Shown here in pieces: positions 9,222 through 19,219 of a stretch of 64,000 bases of DNA (the stretch's first letter is position 1; every line of letters starts with the position of its first letter). The notes below the pieces were generated by a model. It was not told where the DNA came from, searched no databases, and saw only the letters and a list, made by a program, of their open reading frames with translations. The stretch comes from Desulfovibrio ferrophilus (GTDB lineage Bacteria; Desulfobacterota; Desulfovibrionia; Desulfovibrionales; Desulfovibrionaceae). Location of the stretch: contig NZ_AP017378.1 in NCBI RefSeq assembly GCF_003966735.1, positions 186,001 through 250,000 on the forward strand, given 5' to 3'. A program made the translations under genes and the position numbers.

Positions 9222-9249
9222 TTGACTGAACGCTTTTGTGGCTTATTGT
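9222..9249 (+). promoter_or_regulatory. Candidate promoter of the dnaJ-cbpM-clpB operon
   Basis: TTGACT (9222-9227), a 16-base spacer and TATTGT (9244-9249). A short inverted repeat, GCGGT-GTT-ACCGC, lies at the expected transcript start (9252-9264). No CIRCE element (TTAGCACTC-N9-GAGTGCTAA) is present. Confidence 0.4.
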
Positions 9250-9298
9250 TAGCGGTGTTACCGCCTCATCCCTGGCGGTCCAAGGAGAGCTATACGAG

Positions 9299-10243
9299 AT
9301 GAGCGTTGAATACAAGGACTATTACAAGGTACTGGGCGTGTCCAAGAAGGCCAGCAAGGAAGAGCTGTCCAAGGCTTTCAAGAAACAGGCTCGTAAATAT
9401 CATCCGGATTTGAACCCCGACAATCCTCAGGCCGAGGCCAAGTTCAAGGAAGCGAATGAGGCCTATGAGGTCCTTAAGGATCCTGAAAAACGCCGGATGT
9501 ATGATCAGCTTGGTCCCAACTGGCAGCATGGGCAGAATTTCCAGCCTCCGCCGGGATTTGAGGGTTTTCAATTCCAGGATGGCGGTGCCGATGGTTTTTC
9601 GGACTTTTTCGAGACCATCTTCGGTGGTGGTTTTGGAGGCGGCTTCGGAGGCCGTGGCGGCGGAGGTTTTCGTCAGGGGCCTCGACGCGGCAGCGATGTC
9701 GAAGCCAGCCTGGATCTGACCCTTGAGGAAGCCTACCGCGGCGGAGCCAAGAATGTGACCCTGCAGGAGCGTGTGGCTGGCCCGGGGGGTGTTCCCACCA
9801 TGAACACTAAGACCCTGGAAGTGAATATCCCTGCCGGGGTCAAAGATGGTGCGCGTATTCGCCTGTCCGGTCAGGGGAATCCGGGTCCTGGCGGCGGTCC
9901 AGCCGGTGATCTTTTCATGAAATTGCGCATCCAGCCACACCGCCTGTTCAAGGTGGAAGGGGTCAACGTGGTGCTTGATCTGCCTTTGGCCCCTTGGGAG
10001 GCAACCCTCGGTATTGCGGTTCAAGTGCCTACTCTGGATGGCAAGGTCGAGATGACCATCCCGGCGGGAGTGTCCAGCGGCCAGAAATTGCGACTCAAGG
10101 GCAAGGGCCTGGGGAGCGGCATGGGGCGTGGCGATCAGATGGTGCGTGTGATGGTCAGGACCCCCAAGGATTTGAGCGACGAACAACGCGAATTGTGGAA
10201 GCAGTTGTCTGAAATTTCGGATTTCAACCCTAGAACATTCTAG
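9299..10243 (+). CDS. cbpA: DnaJ-class co-chaperone, CbpA type
   Basis: 314 residues. A J-domain (about 5-70) with the HPD tripeptide in KYHPDLNP stimulates DnaK ATPase. A Gly/Phe-rich linker (about 95-135, GGGFGGGFGGRGGGGF) follows, then two C-terminal substrate-binding beta domains (about 140-305). The Cys-rich zinc domain of true DnaJ is absent, which marks it as CbpA/DnaJ2. The start at 9299 gives the standard J-domain N-terminus and has AAGGAG upstream. It is followed 20 bp later by a CbpM-like gene and then clpB, so the operon provides a disaggregase system: CbpA with DnaK hands aggregated proteins to ClpB. Confidence 0.93.
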   Translation: MSVEYKDYYKVLGVSKKASKEELSKAFKKQARKYHPDLNPDNPQAEAKFKEANEAYEVLKDPEKRRMYDQLGPNWQHGQNFQPPPGFEGFQFQDGGADGFSDFFETIFGGGFGGGFGGRGGGGFRQGPRRGSDVEASLDLTLEEAYRGGAKNVTLQERVAGPGGVPTMNTKTLEVNIPAGVKDGARIRLSGQGNPGPGGGPAGDLFMKLRIQPHRLFKVEGVNVVLDLPLAPWEATLGIAVQVPTLDGKVEMTIPAGVSSGQKLRLKGKGLGSGMGRGDQMVRVMVRTPKDLSDEQRELWKQLSEISDFNPRTF

Positions 10244-10263
10244 CGGTCTGGAGGCTATCCCCC

Positions 10264-10593
10264 ATGAGTGATGAGCATAATAATTTCATGAGCGAATCCT
10301 CTGAGAAATTGCCCGAACCCTCGGTGCAGATATCGTGGTCGGAGTTTGTGGAGCAGACCCGCATTCATCCGTCCCGTCTGGGAGAGCTTATCGACCTGGG
10401 CTGGATTCAGCCAGTGGTCACGGGGGAAGAGTTGTATCTGTTCCGAGTGCGAGACGTGTACCGGACCCGCAAGCTGGAACGGATATGTCTGGACCTGGGC
10501 GTTTCGGCCGTTGGCGGAACGATCATTGTGGATCTTTTGGGGCGCATCGAACGTCTCGAAGCCAAGATCAAGGAATTGGAACAGTTCAAGTAA
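10264..10593 (+). CDS. cbpM: CbpM-like chaperone modulator (MerR-like HTH and coiled coil)
   Basis: 109 residues. The segment ISWSEFVEQTRIHPSRLGELIDLGWIQPV resembles the MerR/CbpM helix-turn-helix. LYLFRVRDVYRTRKLERICLDLGVS, VDLLGRIERLEAKIKELEQ and the C-terminal heptads form the modulator helix and coiled coil. In E. coli CbpM binds the CbpA J-domain and inhibits it. The position directly after cbpA supports that role here. An alternative is a small DNA-binding regulator of the operon, because the fold is shared. Confidence 0.78.
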   Translation: MSDEHNNFMSESSEKLPEPSVQISWSEFVEQTRIHPSRLGELIDLGWIQPVVTGEELYLFRVRDVYRTRKLERICLDLGVSAVGGTIIVDLLGRIERLEAKIKELEQFK

Positions 10594-10632
10594 TCGCCCA
10601 ACATAATTTTTTGATGATCGTGGAGACTGTTC

Positions 10633-13230
10633 ATGGATCTCAATAAATTCACTCAGAAGAGTCAGGAAGCCGTTTCCAAGGCTCAGGATATTGCGATTCG
10701 CAGTGGGCATCAGCAGGTTGATGCCGAGCACCTGCTCCTCTCGCTCATGCAGCAAAGCGGTGGCCTGGCCTCTCGACTTGTGGAGCAGGCTGGGGCGGAC
10801 CCGAAGGCCTATATCAGGGCCCTGGAAGCAGAGATTGCAAAGCTGCCCAGGGTCTCTGGCTCCGGCGCGGCTCCCGGCAATATCTATGTGACCGATCGCC
10901 TGACCCGTTGTCTGATTACGGCACAGGATCAGGCGGGGCGCATGAGCGACGAATACGTCAGCGTGGAGCATCTCCTGTTGGCGCTGGTGGCCGAATCACC
11001 AAGCACTGGAGTGGGGCGCGTCAACAAGCAGTTTGGCGTGAATACCGAGAAGGTGCTGGCTGCGCTGACCAAGGTCCGTGGCTCGCAGCGCGTGACTTCC
11101 GCCAATCCCGAGGAAACATACGACGCTCTCAAGAAGTACGGTCGGGATTTGGTGGAGGAAGCCAAGAAAGGCAAACTTGATCCTGTCATCGGTCGCGATG
11201 AAGAGATTCGTCGCTGTATCCGTATCCTGTCGCGTCGAACCAAGAACAACCCCGTGCTTATCGGTGAGGCGGGCGTAGGCAAGACCGCCATTGTGGAAGG
11301 CCTGGCCCAGCGCATCCTTGCCCAGGATGTCCCTGAAGGGTTGAAGAATAAGATTCTCTTTTCTCTGGATCTTGGATCACTCATCGCCGGGGCCAAGTTT
11401 CGGGGAGAGTTCGAGGAACGGCTGAAGGCCGTCTTGAGTGAAGTGGAGAAATCCGAAGGTCGCATTCTGTTGTTCATTGACGAGCTGCATACCATCGTGG
11501 GGGCCGGAAAGACCGAAGGTTCCATGGATGCGGGCAATTTGCTCAAGCCCATGCTGGCTCGTGGTGAGCTGCATTGCATTGGCGCGACCACCCTGGATGA
11601 GTATCGCAAGTACATCGAGAAGGACCCGGCTCTGGAACGTCGCTTCCAGCCTGTGGTGGTGGATGAACCCAGTGTGGAGGACACCATCTCCATCCTGCGC
11701 GGTCTGTCCGAACGGTTTGAGGTGCACCACAAGGTGCGCATTGCCGATGCCGCACTGGTGGAGGCTGCCGTGCTCTCACATCGCTATCTTTCTGATCGTC
11801 AGTTGCCGGACAAGGCCATTGATCTGATTGATGAGGCTGCGGCCATGATTCGCACGGAGATCGACTCTATGCCTGCCGAGTTGGACCAGCTGAATCGCAA
11901 GGTGATGCAATTGGAAATCGAGCGTGAAGCCTTGAAGCGCGAGACCGATACCAAGTCGCGAGAGCGTTTGGAAAAATTGGTGCGCGAATTGGCGGACCTG
12001 AAGTCCGGACAGGCGGCCCTGACTGCCCAGTGGGAGCGCGAGAAGGCGTCCATCGGCGGAGTCGCGGATGTGAAGGAGCGCATTGATGATATTCGCCGCC
12101 AGATTGAAGAAGCCAAGCGCGAGATGGATTATGCACGGGCTGCTGAGTTGACGCATGGCACCCTGCGAGAGCTGGAGAAGCGTCTGGAGGCTTCGGAAAC
12201 CGGCGAAACCGGGGATGACGCTCCACGCTTGCTGCGTGAGGAGGTCGGCCCTGATGACGTTGCTCAGATCATCGCCCGCTGGACTGGCATTCCGGCCTCA
12301 CGCCTCTTGGAAGGCGAGCGCGAGAAACTGCTCCGGCTGGGCGACCAGCTGCACGAACGTGTCGTGGGGCAGGACGCCGCTGTACAGGCCGTCTCCAATG
12401 CGGTGCTACGTGCCCGAGCCGGATTGCAGGACCCCTCCAGGCCCATTGGTTCGTTCATTTTCCTGGGTCCCACGGGCGTGGGCAAGACTGAGTTGAGCAA
12501 GACCCTGGCTGCGGCCCTGTTCGATACCGAAGAGAACATGATTCGCCTGGATATGAGCGAGTATCAGGAGAAGCATACGGTGGCTCGTCTCATCGGTGCC
12601 CCTCCGGGTTACATCGGCTACGATGAGGGTGGGCAGTTGACAGAAGCCGTACGGCGCAAGCCGTATTCCGTGGTGCTGTTCGACGAGATCGAGAAGGCAC
12701 ATCCCGATGTCTTCAATACGCTGCTGCAGATTTTGGATGATGGGCGGCTGACCGATAGCCATGGCCGTACCGTGGACTTCAAGAATACGATCATCATCAT
12801 GACCTCCAACCTTGGTTCCCAGTACCTGCTGGACGGTATTTCCGAATCAGGTGAGCTCAAAGAAGGGGTTCAGGACAAGGTTCTGGAACAACTGCGTGGC
12901 CATTTCCGGCCTGAGTTCCTGAACCGGGTGGACGAGATTGTGAACTTCAAGCCGCTCCTGTCCGAACAGCTGAAGACGATCGTTGATCTGATGCTCTCGG
13001 GTCTGCGCTCGCGCTTGGCCGAACGCAAGATGAGCCTTCAATTGACTGATGCTGCCAAGGCTCTGGTCGTGGAGAGAGCTTATGAACCGGCCTTTGGGGC
13101 ACGTCCGTTGCGTCGTTATCTCCAGAATTATATGGAGACTCCGCTGGCGCGGGCACTGATCGCTGGTTCCGTAGGTGATGGCGACCAAATCACCGTGGAT
13201 GTCAAAGACGGGCAATTGACCATCGGTTAA
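10633..13230 (+). CDS. clpB: ATP-dependent disaggregase ClpB
   Basis: 865 residues, the normal ClpB length. The Clp N-domain repeats (about 1-145) are followed by the first AAA+ module, with Walker [17 protein letters not shown] and Walker B LLFIDELH. The ClpB-specific coiled-coil middle domain lies at about 400-530. The second AAA+ module has [15 protein letters not shown] and [11 protein letters not shown]. The arginine-finger and sensor regions ([13 protein letters not shown]) are intact. ClpB extracts polypeptides from aggregates together with DnaK/J. It is the last gene of the chaperone operon and is followed by a strong terminator. Confidence 0.97.
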   Translation: MDLNKFTQKSQEAVSKAQDIAIRSGHQQVDAEHLLLSLMQQSGGLASRLVEQAGADPKAYIRALEAEIAKLPRVSGSGAAPGNIYVTDRLTRCLITAQDQAGRMSDEYVSVEHLLLALVAESPSTGVGRVNKQFGVNTEKVLAALTKVRGSQRVTSANPEETYDALKKYGRDLVEEAKKGKLDPVIGRDEEIRRCIRILSRRTKNNPVLIGEAGVGKTAIVEGLAQRILAQDVPEGLKNKILFSLDLGSLIAGAKFRGEFEERLKAVLSEVEKSEGRILLFIDELHTIVGAGKTEGSMDAGNLLKPMLARGELHCIGATTLDEYRKYIEKDPALERRFQPVVVDEPSVEDTISILRGLSERFEVHHKVRIADAALVEAAVLSHRYLSDRQLPDKAIDLIDEAAAMIRTEIDSMPAELDQLNRKVMQLEIEREALKRETDTKSRERLEKLVRELADLKSGQAALTAQWEREKASIGGVADVKERIDDIRRQIEEAKREMDYARAAELTHGTLRELEKRLEASETGETGDDAPRLLREEVGPDDVAQIIARWTGIPASRLLEGEREKLLRLGDQLHERVVGQDAAVQAVSNAVLRARAGLQDPSRPIGSFIFLGPTGVGKTELSKTLAAALFDTEENMIRLDMSEYQEKHTVARLIGAPPGYIGYDEGGQLTEAVRRKPYSVVLFDEIEKAHPDVFNTLLQILDDGRLTDSHGRTVDFKNTIIIMTSNLGSQYLLDGISESGELKEGVQDKVLEQLRGHFRPEFLNRVDEIVNFKPLLSEQLKTIVDLMLSGLRSRLAERKMSLQLTDAAKALVVERAYEPAFGARPLRRYLQNYMETPLARALIAGSVGDGDQITVDVKDGQLTIG

Positions 13231-13250
13231 CGGGATTTGAAAGAAAAGCG

Positions 13251-13287
13251 AAGCCCCTCGCTCTTGTGGCGAGGGGCTTTTTTCTTG
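13251..13287 (+). terminator. Rho-independent terminator after clpB
   Basis: AAGCCCCTCGC / GCGAGGGGCTT stem with a short loop, then TTTTTTC. Confidence 0.9.
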
Positions 13288-13389
13288 CCTGAAAGCCCAA
13301 TAGATTTTATTCTGAGCGGTGAAGTCGGGTAGCGTTGCGGGCCTTGTGTATTGGTCATTGTTGGTCTTTGTGTCTGTTTTGGGGGGTCT

Positions 13390-14154
13390 GTGCGTGTATT
13401 TTTACTGCTGGTTTGTTCGATTTGTTTCAGCTTGTGGTTGACCACGCTTTGTCTGGCAGATGAGCAAGGGTTGCGACTGGGGACAGATGAGTGGCCTCCC
13501 TATGAATACTCCACGCCCAACGGTGAAATTACAGGCATTGCGACTGACCTGTTGAAAGAGGTCTTCTCCCGGATGGATGCCCCCGTGGCGAGCCTGGAGA
13601 GTTTTCCCTGGGCCAGAGGCCTGAAACAGATCGAGGCGGGGCGACTGGACGTTCTGTTTTCAGCCAATTACGACGAAACCCGATTGCGCTACGTTCGATA
13701 TCCGAAGGGTGATCTGGTTTTGTCTCAGTGGGTGTTTTTTGTGCGATCGGAAGATCGTGAGCGTTTGACCTTTAATTCTTTTGACGATCTGAAGGATCAC
13801 CGGATCGGTGTGGTTCGTGACTATTCATACACGCCAGAGTTTAGTGATTTTATTGAGAAAAATAAAAGTGCAGTTGTCGTGAGCTCTGACCGGGCCAATC
13901 TGGAACTCCTGCTCCGGGGACGCGTAGACTATGCGCTGTGTGATTATCTCAATTGTCTGCAACTGGTGAATCAGGATCGGCTTGAAGGTCAGATTTTTCC
14001 CTTGGACGACAAGCCTCTTGCTAATATTTATCTCTATCCGATGTTCAATCGTTCCACTGTCTCCCAGGAGTTTGTGGACCGTTTCGACGAGGTTCTTCTT
14101 GGATTGAAACGTGAGGCGCGCTATTGGGATATCATCAACCGGCATATCAAATAG
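13390..14154 (+). CDS. Periplasmic solute-binding protein, family 3 (amino-acid-binding type)
   Basis: About 254 residues. A signal peptide (VRVFLLLVCSICFSLWLTTLCLA) precedes a type II periplasmic-binding domain: LRLGTDEWPPYEY, EITGIATDLLKEVFSRM, DVLFSANYDETR, and DHRIGVVRDYSYTPEF. No ABC permease or ATPase is adjacent, so it may be an orphan receptor-like protein or act with a distant transporter. The start is uncertain. A GTG at 13390 sits close behind GGGGGG and begins the signal peptide; a TTG at 13351 is less likely. The sequence is more T-rich than its neighbours. Confidence 0.8.
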   Translation: MRVFLLLVCSICFSLWLTTLCLADEQGLRLGTDEWPPYEYSTPNGEITGIATDLLKEVFSRMDAPVASLESFPWARGLKQIEAGRLDVLFSANYDETRLRYVRYPKGDLVLSQWVFFVRSEDRERLTFNSFDDLKDHRIGVVRDYSYTPEFSDFIEKNKSAVVVSSDRANLELLLRGRVDYALCDYLNCLQLVNQDRLEGQIFPLDDKPLANIYLYPMFNRSTVSQEFVDRFDEVLLGLKREARYWDIINRHIK

Positions 14155-14217
14155 ACCCTCAGGTGAGCTTGTCTTCTGCGGCTTTTCCTTCGCGGCGACA
14201 GTTGTTATGACAGGCCC

Positions 14218-15051
14218 ATGAGCAAGACCAGCCACAGGCCGGACGTTAAGTTCTGGCGCGATCCCGATCTTCCGGGTGTGGAGATTCGCTACTCCCGATA
14301 CACCACGGTATGTTTTCCCAAACATACCCACGACTGCTATTCCGTCGCTATTGTGGAAGAGGGAACCAACACTGCGTTTCTGCGTGACAGCACCGTCGCC
14401 ATGACGGCGGGCGATCTGATCGTGATCCACCCCGGTGAGGTGCATGCCTGCAACCCTCTGCAAGATTCCGGTTGGACGTATCGCATGTTTTACATCGATG
14501 CCGAAATTTTGGAGGCCGCTGCCTTGGATGTTTTCGAGTCCGGATTGGAAACTCCAGAGTTCCCTGAACCAGTGTTCCGTGATGATGAACTCAGTCAGGC
14601 TCTAGTCGGGCTGAATGAGGCCATTGAGCAGGGGGCCGATGCTCTCGAGAAGGAATCACGCCTGCTGGACGCTTGCGCAATGCTCCTTTCCCGTCATGCA
14701 CAGGCAATATTGCCCGAGGCTCGACCCCAAGGTGACAGCGAGGCCACAGGATTGATCAGAAAGCGTCTGGAGGCTGATCCCACAGCCACAGTCAAACTTG
14801 AAGAACTTGCCGCGCTTACCGGTCTGTCGCGCTACGCCGCGTTGCGCACGTTCCAGCGCGAAGAAGGCCTCTCACCCCATGCTTATCAGACTCAACTCAG
14901 AATCGCTCAGGCCAAGCGCTTGATGCGTGACGGAGCCTCCATCGTGGATGCCGCCCTGGCCACAGGCTATTCCGATCAGAGTCACTTCTCCAACGCCTTC
15001 AAGCAGGTGACCGGAGCCACCCCCCGCCAATATCGGTTGAGCCGCCCCTAA
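14218..15051 (+). CDS. AraC-family transcriptional regulator with cupin sensor domain
   Basis: 277 residues. The N-terminal cupin (about 20-100: FPKHTHDCYSVAIVEEG, MTAGDLIVIHPGEVHAC) is typical of the AraC_binding sensor. The C-terminal tandem helix-turn-helix (about 180-275) includes VKLEELAALTGLSRYAALR, then SIVDAALATGYSDQSHFSNAF and the P-x-x-YR ending. It binds DNA and responds to a small ligand. The downstream gene, 170 bp away on the same strand, encodes a DUF2000 protein. AraC regulators often sit next to DUF2000 or exporter genes, so DUF2000 is a plausible target. Confidence 0.92.
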   Translation: MSKTSHRPDVKFWRDPDLPGVEIRYSRYTTVCFPKHTHDCYSVAIVEEGTNTAFLRDSTVAMTAGDLIVIHPGEVHACNPLQDSGWTYRMFYIDAEILEAAALDVFESGLETPEFPEPVFRDDELSQALVGLNEAIEQGADALEKESRLLDACAMLLSRHAQAILPEARPQGDSEATGLIRKRLEADPTATVKLEELAALTGLSRYAALRTFQREEGLSPHAYQTQLRIAQAKRLMRDGASIVDAALATGYSDQSHFSNAFKQVTGATPRQYRLSRP

Positions 15052-15221
15052 GCGGTCCGCTGCTTTGTTGTTTTTGAGGATTGAAACTTTTGCGTTTTCC
15101 ATTGGCTATCTCTGACCGCCCCGTCTCGTGATGATGCCCAGACGGGGTTGCAATATTCTTCAAGAATCCGCACGCGCCATGCGCTAGGTCCCTGTCGAAC
15201 CCCCAATCACAGGAGACTTTC

Positions 15222-15638
15222 ATGGCTGTTATTACCAATCCCAAATGCGTCATCATCATTGATCCCGAATTACCTCTGGGGCTCATCGCCAACACCGCTG
15301 CCGTGCTGTCGTTGTCCTTGGGGCGCAAAGCGCCACATGTCGTGGGGCCTCCGGTGGTGGATGCTTCTGGTGTGGTCCACGAGGGCATTACCGGGGTGCC
15401 CATTCCCGTACTCAAATCGCAGAGAGACGCCTTACGCGGGCTGAGTACTCAGGCCCGGGAATCAGGACTGTATGTGGTCGGGTTCACCAGAGCAGCGCAG
15501 ACCTCCAGGCGTTATGATGAGTACGAAGTGAAGATGTCTGCCGTTTCGTCCGAGGAGCAGTGCTATCTCGGGCTGGCACTGTATGGGGAATCCAAGTCAG
15601 TCAGCCGTCTGACCGGGAACCTCGGTCTGCTCAGGTAG
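15222..15638 (+). CDS. DUF2000-domain protein
   Basis: 138 residues covering the whole domain: KCVIIIDPELPLGLIANTAA, LGRKAPHVVGPPVVDASG, HEGITGVPIPVL and DEYEVKMS. The family has a fold resembling peptidyl-tRNA hydrolase II and no established function. It has a good ribosome binding site (CAGGAGACTTTC before the ATG). It lies between an AraC regulator and a GGDEF gene, and its stop is followed within about 40 bp by the next gene. Confidence 0.8.
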   Translation: MAVITNPKCVIIIDPELPLGLIANTAAVLSLSLGRKAPHVVGPPVVDASGVVHEGITGVPIPVLKSQRDALRGLSTQARESGLYVVGFTRAAQTSRRYDEYEVKMSAVSSEEQCYLGLALYGESKSVSRLTGNLGLLR

Positions 15639-15680
15639 TTGAAGGGCACCGGAGTGTGGGCTTTTCTCCCGCTCGCGAGC

Positions 15681-16943
15681 ATGGTATTGAGCTTGGCAAT
15701 GATTCGAATTTTCCTCATTCTTTTCATGCCGCTGGCTGTGCTGGGCGGTTGCTGGACAGCCTTTGGGCTGCTGGAGTTGTTGCCACCGCGTGCCATGGAG
15801 GTTGTTCCGTATGGAACGGTAACCTTAGCCGCCATTATCTGCTGGCGCTTCAGGCGCAGCCGGGCTGTTCCCGTACTCGTCCTTGTTGCCCTGGTTTGCT
15901 GGTTTGTGGCTCTGATGCCTGAGGGTGTGGGGCAGGGACCGTTGAGTCGTGTTGTCCTGGCTTCCTTTGCCGTATTTGTGCCTCCCAACGTGTTGTTGGC
16001 TTCGCTGATTGGCGACCGGGGAGTGTTCAATCGCAGTGGATTGGGGCAGCTGGCGTTTTATGGTGTGCAGGCGCTGGTGGTGCTGTTTGTGGCTTCCGGG
16101 GCTTTTGGTGCTTACGAGCCGCAGGCTGCACAAATGCTCATCGACTCTGCCGATCAACTCCTGCACTGGCGATTGTTAGACTCGTCCTGGGACCAATGGA
16201 CCATCCTGCCTCAACCTGCGCTTCTCAGTGGCGCAGTGGCTGTTGTGCTGTTGTTGTTGAAGGCCATGGTCAAGGATTCGCCCATGGACGCCGGGCTTGC
16301 TGCAGGTATGGCGGGTATCCTGGCCGCATTGCATGCCGTGGGGCATGCGCCCCAGCCCGCGGCGTTCGCCACGGGTGCTGCTCTGGCCCTGGTCGTGCCT
16401 TTGTTGCAGGACTCCTATCGAATGGCTTTCCTCGATGAATTGACGGGACTGCCTGCGCGTCGATCCCTTGTGGCCGATCTGCGGGGGCTGGGAAGTCGCT
16501 ATAGCATTGCCATGGCGGACATCGACCATTTCAAGAAATTCAACGACACCTATGGGCATGATGTGGGCGATGAGGTCCTGCGCATGGTGGCCTCGCATCT
16601 GGGGAAGGTGAGTGGTGGTGGCCGAGCCTATCGCTATGGCGGCGAGGAGTTCACGATTCTGTTTCCGCGCAAAGGCAAGGATGATGCCTTTGAACATCTG
16701 GATGCCTTGCGAGCTGCCATTGAGTCTGCCGGATTTGCCGTGCGCACCAAACCCAGGCCGGTCAAGAAGCCCAAGGCCAAGCCTGTGAAGAAGCAGCCGG
16801 CGACAAAGACCGTCTCGGTGACGATTTCCATGGGAGTGGCTGAGCGTGAGACAGGGCAGACCCCGGAAGAAGTCCTCAAGCAGGCGGATAAGACCCTGTA
16901 CAAGGCCAAGAAGAAGGGAAGAAACAGGGTTGAGAAGGCCTAG
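15681..16943 (+). CDS. Membrane-anchored diguanylate cyclase (GGEEF)
   Basis: About 420 residues. At least six hydrophobic segments fill the first 260 residues. The catalytic domain follows: DELTGLPARRS, MADIDHFKKFNDTYGHDVGDE and YRYGGEEFTILF. The GGEEF signature is compatible with c-di-GMP synthesis from two GTP. No RxxD inhibitory site lies five residues before it. An unusual Lys/Pro-rich insertion (about 20 residues, TKPRPVKKPKAKPVKKQ) sits between helix and strand before VSVTISMGVAE. The start is uncertain: ATG at 15681 or 15699. A TTG at 15639 directly after the previous stop is also open. Confidence 0.85.
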   Translation: MVLSLAMIRIFLILFMPLAVLGGCWTAFGLLELLPPRAMEVVPYGTVTLAAIICWRFRRSRAVPVLVLVALVCWFVALMPEGVGQGPLSRVVLASFAVFVPPNVLLASLIGDRGVFNRSGLGQLAFYGVQALVVLFVASGAFGAYEPQAAQMLIDSADQLLHWRLLDSSWDQWTILPQPALLSGAVAVVLLLLKAMVKDSPMDAGLAAGMAGILAALHAVGHAPQPAAFATGAALALVVPLLQDSYRMAFLDELTGLPARRSLVADLRGLGSRYSIAMADIDHFKKFNDTYGHDVGDEVLRMVASHLGKVSGGGRAYRYGGEEFTILFPRKGKDDAFEHLDALRAAIESAGFAVRTKPRPVKKPKAKPVKKQPATKTVSVTISMGVAERETGQTPEEVLKQADKTLYKAKKKGRNRVEKA

Positions 16944-17069
16944 CCCGATGTCTGAATGTTCAGAGTGACAACTTTGTTCCGCGAAGGAATTGCCTTTTCG
17001 CTGCGTAAGATTCCGCTGAATTCCCCTTGTTGCGACAGGTTGCCTTGGGGCGAGATGAAAGGGTTTTGC

Positions 17070-17276
17070 TTAGCCGATTTGCGATAGCAGAAGCAGCGCT
17101 ACGGAACCCATGACAGATGCTCTGATTGCCGTACGCTCGGCCTCTTTGATTAAATCCTCGATATCACCAGCCGGGTCGCCCAACGGCCCATCGAACCAAA
17201 GGTTCAGGGAGCCGCCGTTGTTCAATCGTTTCGGTTGCACTGTGCTGATAATTTCACCGAGATCTCTGGCAAGCAT
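17070..17276 (-). CDS. Small hypothetical protein
   Basis: 68 residues; family not recognised. GGAAGG stands 7 bases before the ATG, which supports expression. The sequence has a short amphipathic N-terminus (MLARDLGEIISTVQPKR), an NGGSLNLWFDGP motif and a C-terminal hydrophobic stretch (ASVMGSVALLLLSQIG) that could be one short membrane anchor. It is convergent with the GGDEF gene and upstream of no other leftward gene. Confidence 0.5.
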   Translation of the reverse strand: MLARDLGEIISTVQPKRLNNGGSLNLWFDGPLGDPAGDIEDLIKEAERTAIRASVMGSVALLLLSQIG

Positions 17277-17410
17277 GGAAACCTTCCAGGTTTGAGGGGG
17301 CTTTTCAACGTCCTAGCGCGTCTGGAAATACAGGGCAATGGGTTCACGAAAAAGTAACGTTGGTCACGAAGCGGTCATATTTTTTGGGCTTTGCTGTTTC
17401 GCATGACAAT

Positions 17411-17444
17411 GAAAAAGGGCCGGAAGCTTTTGTGCTTCCGGCCC
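17411..17444 (-). terminator. Rho-independent terminator of the chemoreceptor gene
   Basis: The perfect stem GGGCCGGAAGC / GCTTCCGGCCC is followed on the minus strand by TTTTTCATT. It lies 40 bp after the chemoreceptor stop codon. Confidence 0.88.
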
Positions 17445-17483
17445 TTGCTTGCCCAATGGAATTGGGTTTCGATTTGAAGGTCG

Positions 17484-18938
17484 TTAGACCTGTACCGAAG
17501 TAATGATCTGGGAAAGGGTGTCGATGGTCTGGCGCAGTTGGCGCAGTTCTTCGGCAGCGACGTTCATGTCCCCAACCAGTTGCTCGGAGGTTTCACGCAC
17601 GTCTTCCACGGATTGGTTGATATGCTCGGAAGTGGCGGATTGCTCCTCGGAGGCCGTGGCAATGGCCCGTACCTGGTCAGAGGTATTGACGGCCAACTCC
17701 ACAATTTCTTCCAAAGCTGCTCCCGATGCTGCTGACAATTCGCGGGTGCGCACAACAGCCTTGGCCGCGTGCCCCATGTCCTCGATACTGATTCGCGAGA
17801 CATCCTGAATGGCGGCAATGGCATCGCCCACTTCCTTGGTGGCGCCCATGGTCTTCTCTGCCAGCTTGCGGACTTCGTCGGCCACCACTGCAAAGCCTCG
17901 TCCTGCATCACCAGCACGAGCGGCTTCGATGGCAGCGTTCAAGGCCAACAGGTTGGTCTGGTCGGCAATATCGGTGATGACGTTCATGACCGAGCCAATA
18001 CCTTCGGCGTAGGTTCCCAATTCTTCAAGATGCCTGCGCAGGGTTTCCGTATTGGCATTGACCTCGTCCATGGCGCTGGTGGCCTCGAGGACCACGGCGG
18101 CTCCGTCATGTGCCTTGTCTCTCGTCAGGGAAGCCTGTTCCGCGGCATCGGATGCGTTGCGCGCTACTTCCATGACAGTGATATTCATTTGTTCCATGGC
18201 TGTGGCCGTGTCCACGGAACGCGCCGTCTGGCGATCGGCTGAGCTTGTGGCTTCTGCCACCAGCCTGTCCAGATCGGTGGCGGCTTTCAGGGCTTCTCCG
18301 GTGACGCCCTCGGACTGGCGGACGGCATCGGCGATTCGTTCCGCCTGAGCCATGACTTCCGCTTCCTTGCGCCGCAGGTCTGTCAGGTCCTGATAGATGC
18401 ACAACGCGCCCATGAGCTTGTTATTCATGTCGAACAGGGGGGAGGCATTGATCAGGATATTGCGCTTGCCTCCCTTGCGACCGACAAATTCGACTTCCTT
18501 GTGAGTTACGGTGTGGTGCTCAAGGCTTTCAGCCAGGACGGTGCGGCGTTTCTCACCATAAAAGAACATGGAGACATCCTGTCCGTAATGCTGATCGGGC
18601 TGACCTTCCTGTTCCAGAATAGTGATCAGGCTCGGATTGGTGCGGACCAGAATTTCGTTTGTATCCACGACGACATAGGGGGTGTCGATGCCATCCAGAA
18701 CGCCATTGGCGAAGGACAGTCTGTGTACCAGTTCGTCGGTCATGGTGTTCAGGGAATCAGTGGCGGGGCTGGTCTTTCCCTCTGTCGTGAAACGTGCATT
18801 CAGGTCACCATCGGAGATGCGTCGGGCGTCGTTCTCAATGGCTTTGAATGCGGCGTTGCGGCGTGTGGATTGCCACACCAGTGCCAGTATGCAGCCTGCC
18901 AGGGCAGTGGCAAGAGTGATGGTCATGATATTGATCAT
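17484..18938 (-). CDS. Methyl-accepting chemotaxis protein with PAS domain
   Basis: 484 residues. A single N-terminal membrane helix ([21 protein letters not shown]) is followed by a short HAMP-like segment ([10 protein letters not shown]). A PAS domain lies at about 80-190 ([22 protein letters not shown]). The long helical signalling domain includes the conserved hairpin tip ([19 protein letters not shown], then [18 protein letters not shown]) that contacts CheA and CheW. There is almost no periplasmic part, so it probably senses an internal or redox signal through PAS. The ATG at 18938 has AGGGAGAACA just before it and is preferred to the start 30 bp upstream. Its own terminator follows. 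Confidence 0.94.
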   Translation of the reverse strand: MINIMTITLATALAGCILALVWQSTRRNAAFKAIENDARRISDGDLNARFTTEGKTSPATDSLNTMTDELVHRLSFANGVLDGIDTPYVVVDTNEILVRTNPSLITILEQEGQPDQHYGQDVSMFFYGEKRRTVLAESLEHHTVTHKEVEFVGRKGGKRNILINASPLFDMNNKLMGALCIYQDLTDLRRKEAEVMAQAERIADAVRQSEGVTGEALKAATDLDRLVAEATSSADRQTARSVDTATAMEQMNITVMEVARNASDAAEQASLTRDKAHDGAAVVLEATSAMDEVNANTETLRRHLEELGTYAEGIGSVMNVITDIADQTNLLALNAAIEAARAGDAGRGFAVVADEVRKLAEKTMGATKEVGDAIAAIQDVSRISIEDMGHAAKAVVRTRELSAASGAALEEIVELAVNTSDQVRAIATASEEQSATSEHINQSVEDVRETSEQLVGDMNVAAEELRQLRQTIDTLSQIITSVQV

Positions 18939-19153
18939 TGTTCTCCCTGTCCGGTGTCGATGAATCATTTGTTAAAGTGCAGCTTCGCCAATGGGACTGG
19001 GCGAATCCTCAGGCTACACCTTCGAATCGGTAGGAAATAGTGCAAGGGCTGCGCCAAGGTTACGATCTGATGACCAAACGCGCGATGTCCTTGTCCTGCA
19101 ATGATATATCACACTGTTTGTTTCAGGGAAGCGGTTGTCCGCGACTCGCGCTT

Positions 19154-19189
19154 GCCCAAGAAAGTCTGATATAGCGGACTCTCTTGGGC
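19154..19189. other. Long imperfect hairpin downstream of the AMIN lipoprotein gene
   Basis: GCCCAAGA-A-AGTC pairs with GGACT-C-TCTTGGGC around a 9-base loop. It lies about 30 bp past the stop at 19220 but has no T-run on the minus strand, so it may be a weak terminator or an mRNA-stabilising end. Confidence 0.45.
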
Positions 19190-19219
19190 TGCTGTCCTGT
19201 TTTTCGGACGTGGTGTTGC

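Noticed and set aside
17503-18963. Several long frames on the plus strand antisense to the chemoreceptor
   Set aside because: They mirror the strong codon bias of the chemoreceptor and contain no domain, signal or ribosome binding site; the same is true of antisense frames over iorA, proA, clpB and the second chemoreceptor.
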